Positions 10,027 to 17,141 of a stretch of 64,000 bases of DNA are shown here, in pieces. Position numbers and translations under genes: made by a program. The stretch's first letter is position 1; the number at the start of each line of letters is the position of its first letter. A model generated the notes under the pieces. The model worked only from the letters and a program-made list of their open reading frames with translations. It was not told the origin of the DNA and did no database searches. Origin of the DNA: JBJXGE01 sp046154185 (GTDB lineage: Bacteria > Planctomycetota > UBA8108 > UBA1146 > JAJFFE01); NCBI GenBank assembly GCA_046154185.1, contig JBJXGE010000053.1:44445-108444 (forward strand). Reading direction: 5' to 3'.

Positions 10027-10221
10027 TCAAGCTTCCGGCGCCGTTGGGGTAGAGCTGCCGACCGACGCATCGAGTCCTAACGCCGCTCGGCGTAATTGCA
10101 CCCAACGCAGCAGACCCATGGCGATGGCAACCACCAACAGCCCATGCACGTACCCGCCGAGACCGATCAAGAGCCCGACGGCCCAGAGCGCTAGCAGCAT
10201 TGCGGCGGTCGCCCACATCAT
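10027..10221 (-). CDS. Small two-helix membrane protein, Lmo0937/DUF5670-like
   Basis: A 64-residue protein, MMWATAAMLLALWAVGLLIG onwards, with two transmembrane helices separated by a short glycine turn (LGGYVHGLL) and a short polar tail. This is the pattern of Lmo0937/DUF5670 proteins, which are tiny and usually stress-associated; the function is unknown. AGGAGGA sits 4 bases upstream of the first of two adjacent ATG codons at 10221, fixing the start. A longer in-frame reading up to 10359 exists, but its extra part is not hydrophobic or conserved-looking. Confidence 0.6.
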   Translation of the reverse strand: MMWATAAMLLALWAVGLLIGLGGYVHGLLVVAIAMGLLRWVQLRRAALGLDASVGSSTPTAPEA

Positions 10222-10404
10222 GGAGTCCTCCTGTATGGCTTCAGTGTTTGTTCCACGGCGTGATGCTAGGGTTCGTGGTCTGCGATGGGCTATGGGGTGT
10301 ATCCCTACCATGCCTTCAACACCCGGATCGAGAATACCGAGGTCATCGTATAGCCTCACATGGTGACTCTACGTTTCTTGGAACTTAGTTCTTGGAGGGT
10401 ACTC

Positions 10405-11532
10405 ATGGCAAAGCGTGACGCACGCACGCCGAGGTCTAAACGTCCGTCGCGCGACAAGCCGCCGCGTGTGCTGCGCGGTAGCGCGTCCGTCGAACTTGCG
10501 CGCACGGAATTCTTGCGTCGGTTCCGTGAACGATTCTTCGATTCGAGTTTTGACGCGGTTGCGCACGAACTCGACGCGGTGGCCGAGGTCGCGTGGCGCA
10601 ACTACATCGAATACCACAAAAATCCGCGCACCAAGCGCGCCGGCCGCGGGTTCGCCGATCCGAGCATGGAACTGCCGAGCGAATGGCTCACGAACCGGGA
10701 GCAAGTTCGCGTAGCGGAGCGCCAACAGAAGCGACGCGACACACCGACTCGAATTCTCGTCATCAATGGTTCGGCGCGCAGTGATCAGTCTTGTCCGGGC
10801 GAAATCTCCAAGTCCTACCGACTCGCCCAACTCGCTCGCCGAACGATGGCGCGCCGTCGCAATACCGAAGTCGACTTCCTCGACCTCTCGCTTCTGACGT
10901 CAGAGTACGGTCGCGTGATCTACCCGTGCAAAGCGTGCGTGTCGAGCGCCCAGCCGCTCTGCAACTGGCCCTGCTCGTGCTACCCCAATCACGCCATGGG
11001 GCAAACACAAGACTGGATGCACGAGATCTATCCGCGGTGGACGGCCGCGCACGGCGTCATGATCGTGACCCCGGTCAATTGGTACGGCGCGCCATCAGTG
11101 CTCAAGCTCATGATCGATCGACTCGTTTGCGCTGATGGCGGCAATCCCGATCCGACGACGACGGGCGGCAAGGATCCGCAGCGCGCGAAAGCGCTTGAGC
11201 TAGCGGGCTGGGATTACCCGAAGCATCTCGCGGGTCGCGCTTTCGCGGTGGTCGTGCACGGTGACGCGGGCGGCGTCGACGAAGTGCGGCGCAGCCTCTG
11301 CGACTGGCTCACCGACCTTGAGATGATTCAAGCCGGCGCGGCCGCTGCGGTCGGTCGTTACGTCGGTTACTATGGGTCGTACGCAACGAGCCATGACGAT
11401 CTCGATGCCGATCAGGCATTTCCAACCGAGGTTCGAAACGCGGCGCGAAGTCTAATCGAGACGGTTCGGCAAATCCGTAGCGGTGAGTTTCGGCAACCGG
11501 ACAAGGACCTCGAGGCGCCGCGAAAGAAGTGA
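10405..11532 (+). CDS. NAD(P)H-dependent flavodoxin-fold oxidoreductase with basic N-terminal extension
   Basis: A 375-residue protein. The first ~105 residues are a charged, helical extension (rich in Arg/Lys) not typical of flavodoxins. A flavodoxin-like FMN reductase domain follows from about residue 115: RILVINGSARSDQSCPGE is the phosphate-binding loop region, and GVMIVTPVNWYGAPSVLKLM is the FMN-site loop of the NADPH-dependent FMN reductase family. A cysteine-rich insert (CKACVSSAQPLCNWPCSC, about 180-200) is notable and could bind a metal. GGAGGG at 10394 precedes ATG 10405, which I prefer over the upstream GTG-like in-frame codons near 10360. Electron acceptor unknown. Confidence 0.75.
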   Translation: MAKRDARTPRSKRPSRDKPPRVLRGSASVELARTEFLRRFRERFFDSSFDAVAHELDAVAEVAWRNYIEYHKNPRTKRAGRGFADPSMELPSEWLTNREQVRVAERQQKRRDTPTRILVINGSARSDQSCPGEISKSYRLAQLARRTMARRRNTEVDFLDLSLLTSEYGRVIYPCKACVSSAQPLCNWPCSCYPNHAMGQTQDWMHEIYPRWTAAHGVMIVTPVNWYGAPSVLKLMIDRLVCADGGNPDPTTTGGKDPQRAKALELAGWDYPKHLAGRAFAVVVHGDAGGVDEVRRSLCDWLTDLEMIQAGAAAAVGRYVGYYGSYATSHDDLDADQAFPTEVRNAARSLIETVRQIRSGEFRQPDKDLEAPRKK

Positions 11533-11573
11533 TTTCGCAGTGATAGGCGCGCTCATCGAATTGGAATCACTTC
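11526..11573. terminator. Inverted repeat spanning convergent stop codons
   Basis: GAAGTGATT (11526-11534) is the exact reverse complement of AATCACTTC (11565-11573). The two arms enclose 30 bases and each contains a stop codon of one convergent gene. This may act as a shared transcription stop; the loop is long and there is no U-tract, so it is tentative. Confidence 0.35.
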
Positions 11574-12580
11574 CGCTGCCAAACATCCGCCGGCTCCATC
11601 AGCACGCGCGGTGCGTCGCTCTGGATCCAGCTGCGTGCTGCCGAATCCTTGAGTAAGTAGGTATCCCAGAATGCGGTCGTGAGCGCGAGGATCACGCGGT
11701 GATGGTTTGGGTTTCGTTTCTCTATGTCACCCGGTAGCGGGCGCTCCGTGAACGCCGAGTGCTCGGTCTTGTCGAGCACGAGTTCAAACTTGTCGCCGGC
11801 CGGGAGATTCTTGAACACCGCGCGACGCGACTCGACGTCCGTATTGCCGATGATCGAAACGTCGTTCGTCCCAGTCATCAGCAGCCACGGGATCCGCACT
11901 GATGCGAACGCGCGCGCGGGATCGCCAAGTTGCGGACTCGAAGGGCTGAACGCGATTGCCGCTTGGATGCGCTTGTCCGTGAAGCGCCCACCGCCGATCG
12001 GCATCGATTGTCCGCTCACGGCTTGCGTCGTCTTGGCGCCAAACGAATGGCCGGACATGCCGATACGCGTGAGGTCGAGGCGCCCGGCGAGCGCGTGCCC
12101 GACTTCCAATTGCCAGCGGCCGAGTTGATCGAGCACCGCTGTGACGTCTTGTGCGCGCAACACGAGGTTGTCCATCGACGCAGCTTTCTGCATCGCCGCC
12201 ATTCGTTGCGCCGGCGGCACATCCTTCCAAACGGAGTCATCGCTTCCGGGATGCTGCAGGAACACCGCGAGGTAGCCCCGCGCCGACCAATGTCGACCGA
12301 GGAACTCGCAGATTTCGCGCGTGCCGCCGAGGCCATGGCTGTAGAGCACGATCGGCGCGGGCGTCTTCTCTGCCGGCAAGTAAATGCGCAGGGGAATCCC
12401 GCGCTGGCGCACGCTATCGGATACCTCGAGGTCGACGACTTCAGTGACCACTACCGGGAGCTGCAGCGGATCGTAGAGCGAAACCGCGGTTGGCGCTTGG
12501 GCCTCCAGGGCGCAGCCGAGCAGGATGGGAACGATCACCAATGAAAGAACTGGTGTCCAAGCTCGGATCTTGGCGCGCAT
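11567..12580 (-). CDS. Alpha/beta hydrolase lipoprotein, PAF-acetylhydrolase/dienelactone-hydrolase-like
   Basis: A 337-residue exported hydrolase. The signal peptide ends in ILLGC, a lipobox-like site, suggesting membrane anchoring. The fold shows IVLYSHGLGG (oxyanion region), nucleophile elbow GMSGHSFGAKTT, the acid in LLMTGTNDVS and the base in DKTEHSAF, so the Ser-Asp-His triad appears intact. The large spacing between strands and the lid region fits PAF-acetylhydrolase-like or dienelactone-hydrolase-like esterases; the substrate is unknown. I set the start at ATG 12580, preceded by GGAAAG; an in-frame GTG at 12598 would add six residues. It is convergent with the flavodoxin-fold gene. 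Confidence 0.75.
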   Translation of the reverse strand: MRAKIRAWTPVLSLVIVPILLGCALEAQAPTAVSLYDPLQLPVVVTEVVDLEVSDSVRQRGIPLRIYLPAEKTPAPIVLYSHGLGGTREICEFLGRHWSARGYLAVFLQHPGSDDSVWKDVPPAQRMAAMQKAASMDNLVLRAQDVTAVLDQLGRWQLEVGHALAGRLDLTRIGMSGHSFGAKTTQAVSGQSMPIGGGRFTDKRIQAAIAFSPSSPQLGDPARAFASVRIPWLLMTGTNDVSIIGNTDVESRRAVFKNLPAGDKFELVLDKTEHSAFTERPLPGDIEKRNPNHHRVILALTTAFWDTYLLKDSAARSWIQSDAPRVLMEPADVWQRK

Positions 12581-12784
12581 GAACGCTTCTTTCCGCACGC
12601 ATCGCGACGCACAGCACAGCAGGTACTCGCTCGCCGCAAGATCATGGCAGCCGGCCGCGGCGTGTCACTTGGTAACACCTCCGCGGTGCCTACGGTTGCG
12701 CAACCAGTGCGACCGCCGAATCGAGTGTCGACGCTTTCGCTAACGCTGGCGGTAAGAATGTCGAGTAGTCGTCGGGCACGTCGT

Positions 12785-12807
12785 ACCCGCGCGGCAACCG
12801 TGCGGGT
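12785..12807. terminator. Hairpin downstream of clpC
   Basis: ACCCGCGCGG (12785-12794) pairs with CCGTGCGGGT (12798-12807) around a CAA loop; pairing is complete except for one G-U/A-C position. It lies 27 bases after the clpC stop on the minus strand. No U-tract follows. Confidence 0.35.
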
Positions 12808-12834
12808 GGTCTCGGCGGCCCGTTGCGGACGTCG

Positions 12835-15297
12835 TCAGTGCGCGACGCTCTTCACCGCGAGGTCGACCGAGATCTCGCCATTTTCGTCGAGGGAGACCAG
12901 CACAGTGCCGCTCGTCTTGACGCCCTTGTCGAGGATCAAGTCGGCGACGCGGTCCTGCACTTGCTCCTCTATGACGCGGCGGATCCCACGCGCGCCGCTG
13001 CCGGGCGCGGTGCCGAGGTGGATCAAGTGATCCGCGGCTTCGTCGGTGACTTCGATTTGGAGGCGCACCTTGGTCAGGCGCTCTTCGAACTTCTTGAGTT
13101 CCATGCGCAGAATCTGCTTGAGCTCTTCGTCGCTGAAGAAGTCGAAGACAACGATCTCGTCGAGACGATTGATGAGTTCCGGCCGGAAGTGGCCGCGCAC
13201 CGCTTCCATGACGGCGCTGCGGCGGCTCGCGCGATCCGAGTCCGACGTGTTCTGCGAAAAGCCCATCGACGACTTCGTGTCGATGTCCTCGACGCCGAGG
13301 TTCGACGTCAGAATCACGAGCGAATTGCGGAAGTCGACGACCCGACCAAAGGCGTCGGTCAGGCGACCTTCCTCGATAATCTGCAGTAGCATGTTTGCGA
13401 CATCGCCGTGCGCCTTCTCGATTTCGTCGAACAGCACGACCATGTACGGCTTGCGCCGCACTTTCTCCGTAAGCTGTCCGCCCTCCTCGTAGCCGACGTA
13501 ACCCGGCGGCGAACCAATCAGGCGCGAGATCGAGTGCTTCTCCATGTACTCAGACATGTCGAGTGAGAGCAACGCGTCCTCGGTGCCGAACAGGAACTTG
13601 GCGAGCGCTTTCGCCACCAACGTTTTGCCGACGCCGGACGGTCCGACGAAGATGAAGGATCCCATCGGCCGCCGCGGATCGCGCAGTCCTGAGCGTGAAC
13701 GACGGATCGCGCGCGCGATCACGCGTATCGCCGGATCCTGACTGACCACCATCTCGTGAATCGCCGCCTCCATATGCTTGAGGCGTTCGACTTCCTCTTC
13801 CTTGATGTTGGCGGCGGGAATCCCCGTCATCATCGCGACGGTGTCGCTGATGGTCGCTTCGGTAACGACGCCATCGACTTCCTTGTTCGAGCGCTTCCAC
13901 TCGAGCAAGGTCTCCTCTTTGCGGTTCTTCCCGACCTCGAGCCGATCGCGCACACGGGCCGCGAGCTCGAAGTCCTGCGAGAACACCGCCTCGTTCTTCT
14001 CGCGCTCGAGCCGTTCGATCTCCTTCTCGAGTTCCGTCACATCGGGCGGTCGCGTCGTGCGCAGCAACCGCTCGGACGAGCACGCTTCGTCGAGCACGTC
14101 GATCGCTTTGTCCGGCAGGAAACGATTCGAGATGTAACGCACCGCGAGATCGACGGAAGCGACGAGCGCAGTGTCGTCGATGCGAACCCGGTGATGCGCC
14201 TCGAAAGTGTCGCGCAAGCCCTTCAGGATCGCGATCGTCTGCTCGCGATCTGGCGGATCGACCATCAGCGGTTGGAAGCGGCGCTCCATGGCGCCGTCTT
14301 TCTCGATGTGTTTGCGATACTCCGTGAGCGTCGTCGCGCCGATGCACTGAATCTCGCCGCGCGATAGCGACGGCTTCAGGATGTTCGATGCATCGAGGCT
14401 CGATTCCGACGCGCCTGCGCCCATGATCGTGTGCAGCTCGTCGATGAACAGGATCACGTTGCCGGCGTCGACGACCTCTTTGATGATCGTCTTGATGCGC
14501 TTCTCAAACTCGCCGCGATATTTCGTCCCGGCGAGGAGCGCCGCGAGGTCGAGCGAGACGACGCGCTTGCGGGTCAGGATTTCTGGGACGTCACCGTCCG
14601 CGATGCGCTGCGCGAGTCCCTCGATGAGCGCGGTCTTACCGACGCCGGGTTCGCCGAGCACCGCCGGGTTGTTCTTGGTCTTGCGCGACAGAATCTGAAT
14701 GAGGCGTTGAATCTCTTTCTCGCGCCCGATCACCGGATCGAGCTTGTTCTGCGTAGCCATGTCCGTCAGGTCGACGCCGTTTTGATCGAGCGTCGGCGTC
14801 GGTGCGTTTTGCTTATTCACTAACGCGGCTGGCTTCCGCGCGTCCGCCTCGGCCGGGCCCGCACTCCCGAGCATTTGCTTGATGACCTGCTGAATGCGCT
14901 CGCGATCGACGTCGTTTTCAGCGAGGACGCGCGAAGCTTCACCTTCTTCTTCGCGCAGCAGCCCGACGAGGAGATGTTCCGTGCCGATGTAGAACTGGCC
15001 CATCCGCACGGCTTGATCACCGGCGAGTTCGAGGCAGCGCTTGGCATGCGGCGTGAACGGTAGCGACGGCGCACCTTCCTTCGGCGGGATGTTCTTGAGG
15101 CTTTCGGTGATCGCGTTCGACAAGCCCTCCGGATTCACATCGCAACGCACGAGCGCTTGGACCGCGACCGAGTCGCGTTGCTCGAGCAGGGCCCACAGGA
15201 TGTGCTCGGTGCCGACGTAGCCGTGATTGAGTCGCTTGGCCTCGAAATTTGCGGTTTGCAGAACGCGTTCTGCTTTTTCGGTGAGCTTGACTGCCAA
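12835..15297 (-). CDS. clpC: ClpC-type AAA+ unfoldase
   Basis: An 820-residue class-I Hsp100 ATPase that would feed substrates to ClpP in the cytosol. An N-terminal Clp_N double repeat shows YVGTEHILWAL and YIGTEHLLVGL. AAA domain 1 has Walker A GEPGVGKTALIEGL and Walker B VILFIDELH; a UVR-type motif (DFELAARVRDRLEVGK) lies in the middle region, as in ClpC rather than ClpA or ClpB. AAA domain 2 has GPSGVGKTLVAKALAKFL and YMVVLFDEIEKA, and the C-terminal ClpB_D2-small domain is present. The start is TTG at 15297, backed by GAGGAGGAT 7 bases upstream. Upstream lies a perfect 18-bp dyad. The N-domain keeps the two Glu residues of the GTEH motifs that bind phosphoarginine in Bacillus ClpC. Confidence 0.95.
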   Translation of the reverse strand: MAVKLTEKAERVLQTANFEAKRLNHGYVGTEHILWALLEQRDSVAVQALVRCDVNPEGLSNAITESLKNIPPKEGAPSLPFTPHAKRCLELAGDQAVRMGQFYIGTEHLLVGLLREEEGEASRVLAENDVDRERIQQVIKQMLGSAGPAEADARKPAALVNKQNAPTPTLDQNGVDLTDMATQNKLDPVIGREKEIQRLIQILSRKTKNNPAVLGEPGVGKTALIEGLAQRIADGDVPEILTRKRVVSLDLAALLAGTKYRGEFEKRIKTIIKEVVDAGNVILFIDELHTIMGAGASESSLDASNILKPSLSRGEIQCIGATTLTEYRKHIEKDGAMERRFQPLMVDPPDREQTIAILKGLRDTFEAHHRVRIDDTALVASVDLAVRYISNRFLPDKAIDVLDEACSSERLLRTTRPPDVTELEKEIERLEREKNEAVFSQDFELAARVRDRLEVGKNRKEETLLEWKRSNKEVDGVVTEATISDTVAMMTGIPAANIKEEEVERLKHMEAAIHEMVVSQDPAIRVIARAIRRSRSGLRDPRRPMGSFIFVGPSGVGKTLVAKALAKFLFGTEDALLSLDMSEYMEKHSISRLIGSPPGYVGYEEGGQLTEKVRRKPYMVVLFDEIEKAHGDVANMLLQIIEEGRLTDAFGRVVDFRNSLVILTSNLGVEDIDTKSSMGFSQNTSDSDRASRRSAVMEAVRGHFRPELINRLDEIVVFDFFSDEELKQILRMELKKFEERLTKVRLQIEVTDEAADHLIHLGTAPGSGARGIRRVIEEQVQDRVADLILDKGVKTSGTVLVSLDENGEISVDLAVKSVAH

Positions 15298-15383
15298 ACA
15301 GATATCCTCCTCAGCGAGCGTCGCCGCACTGTGAGTCGCGGCGCCATAACCTCAGCCAGTCAGTGGTGATTGATTCTAGGATG

Positions 15384-15401
15384 TGCGCCGCACGCGGCGC
15401 A
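15384..15401. promoter_or_regulatory. Perfect 18-bp dyad in the clpC leader
   Basis: TGCGCCGC AC GCGGCGCA is an exact palindrome. On the minus strand it is followed four bases later by TAGAAT, a good -10 candidate for clpC, so the dyad would lie in or next to the promoter spacer and could be an operator. It is also just 14 bases beyond the stop of the upstream PATAN-HDOD gene, so a role as a terminator is the alternative. There is no U-tract, and a stem with a 2-base centre would fold with a 4-base loop. Confidence 0.4.
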
Positions 15402-15414
15402 AAGACCGAAGTCG

Positions 15415-16956
15415 TTAGCTCAAGACTCCCGTCGTATCGAGTCGACGGCAAACGTCTTTCGTGCGGCTTTGAACTTCTTCAAGGTCGCGCGTGCTGAGAC
15501 CGAGCTGACGCGCGAGCCGCTTGATTTGCTTGTAGGAACTCGCGACTTCTTCATCGGGCTGCGCCATCAAAGCTGCGAGTCGCACCGCTCCGAGCAGCGT
15601 GTTGCGTGGATGCTCGAGCGGCGAGTGATGCTCTCGAATCGTCGACTTGAGCGGCGCGGGAAAACCCCAACTGTCAGCGAGCAAGGCGCCCACTCGCGTG
15701 TGGTCGGTCTGGAAGACACGATTCTCGGCTTCCACAAGCTCGACACCTTGCAGGTGCACGAGGTCGAGCACTTTTCGATAGCCGGCGGTATCGACGGCCG
15801 CCAACACCATGCTGCCGATATCGAGCAGGAGCCCGGCGATCTGTGCGTGCTCTGGCTCTTCTTCGCCCATCGCCGACGCGACTGCGTGCGCGGCGATGCT
15901 GGTCATGTAGGCCTGCGTCCACTGTCGGTGCCACGTGTACTGACAGGGCGCGAGAAACGCGCGGCGCGCCGCTTCCGCGAGCAACACCGCTTTGATCGAG
16001 ATGCCGCCGAGTCGCGTCAGCAAGTCGTCGAACCGCGGCATCACCGCGGCCTCGCCGCGTCGGCGCAGCCCGGCAAGTCGCAGAGTTTTCGCGGTCAGCA
16101 CCGGGTCTTGGAGTATGAGCTCGCGAATCTCCGCCTGCTCCGGATTCTCCTGTCGATAAAGCGCGAGAATACGGGGCGCGAGGTTCGGCACCATCGGCAG
16201 CGCGAGCGCGGAGATGTAGTCTTCGGAGCCGGCTCCCGCGCGTTCGGGAGGCAGTAGCGTGATTGCACCTTCTTGCACGAGCAAGTGGAGCGCGGATGCG
16301 AGTGGATAAACCGCGACGGCCGATTCCTCGAGCAGCGTGCGGATGCTCTTCCGACCGTCGGCCTCGAGTAGCAACTTGCCTGGCGACGGCATTCCCTCCG
16401 GCCACTCGCGTCCAGCCCGGCTGTGCAGCGATTCCGAAGTGCGTTTCAAGACTTGATCGAGATCGAAGAAGATCTCGCTGATGCGATTCCACTCATCAAT
16501 CTCGTGCGCCAGGTTCAGAACGAGGGACTGCGTACCGATGAGGCCGTCGGGGAGTTTATCGTCACGCCCAAACTCATGGAAATGAAACGCCCACGTCTTC
16601 CAACGCAGGACTTCGCGCAACGCGCGCCGAATCTGCCGACCAATGACGGTGGCGACATCGCCGTGCGTGAGGATTCCTTCCTGCGCGAGCGCTTCGCCGA
16701 GGAATACGCTTCCGGAGTGGCGACCGATTGCGTCGTCGATCATGCGCTCCTCGAGGTTCAACTCGCGCACCAGCACATCGCCCATCAGCTGACCGGGGTC
16801 GTTGAGCATGGCGTAAGCCAGTTGGCCCTGATTGAAGCAGAAGCACCGTTCTTGCGTGTGTGACGCGATGATGAGGAGTCCGGAGAGCTGCTGATGGACC
16901 AGAAAGCCAAAGAGATCTGGCGCCGAAAGGCTGTCATTATTTCCCTGAAAGGCCAT
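15415..16956 (-). CDS. PATAN (DUF4388)-HDOD signalling protein
   Basis: A 513-residue cytosolic protein. Residues 1-about 230 form a DUF4388/PATAN domain (GFLVHQQLSGLLIIASH, QRCFCF-like strand, QIRRALREVLRWKTWAFHF), found in two-component signalling and often fused to response regulators. Residues about 265-480 are an HDOD domain, a modified HD fold (LILQDPVLTAKTLRLAG, LTRLGGISIKAVLLAEA, HAQIAGLLLDIGSMVLAAV, DHTRVGALLADSWGFPAPL); the classic HD metal pair is degenerate, as is usual for HDOD. Likely a regulator of signalling, motility or adhesion. ATG 16956 has GGAG upstream. It runs toward clpC on the same strand. Confidence 0.8.
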   Translation of the reverse strand: MAFQGNNDSLSAPDLFGFLVHQQLSGLLIIASHTQERCFCFNQGQLAYAMLNDPGQLMGDVLVRELNLEERMIDDAIGRHSGSVFLGEALAQEGILTHGDVATVIGRQIRRALREVLRWKTWAFHFHEFGRDDKLPDGLIGTQSLVLNLAHEIDEWNRISEIFFDLDQVLKRTSESLHSRAGREWPEGMPSPGKLLLEADGRKSIRTLLEESAVAVYPLASALHLLVQEGAITLLPPERAGAGSEDYISALALPMVPNLAPRILALYRQENPEQAEIRELILQDPVLTAKTLRLAGLRRRGEAAVMPRFDDLLTRLGGISIKAVLLAEAARRAFLAPCQYTWHRQWTQAYMTSIAAHAVASAMGEEEPEHAQIAGLLLDIGSMVLAAVDTAGYRKVLDLVHLQGVELVEAENRVFQTDHTRVGALLADSWGFPAPLKSTIREHHSPLEHPRNTLLGAVRLAALMAQPDEEVASSYKQIKRLARQLGLSTRDLEEVQSRTKDVCRRLDTTGVLS

Positions 16957-17141
16957 CCACGCTGCTCCGTAAGGGCGTCGATCGAATACGAGACGACACG
17001 TAAGTCTAAGATGGGGGGGCCGTCACGGCGAATCCGCGCGGCGGCGCGACGCTGGCACTCGCCCGCGGCCCGGCTAAGATACGTGCCTGCCTCACGCAGC
17101 CATCCGATCAAAGGACCCACCTCGTAAGGAACCTCATAGCG

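Noticed and set aside
12835..13389. Plus-strand open frame opposite clpC
   Set aside because: It mirrors the clpC coding sequence and has no ribosome site; clpC is certain.
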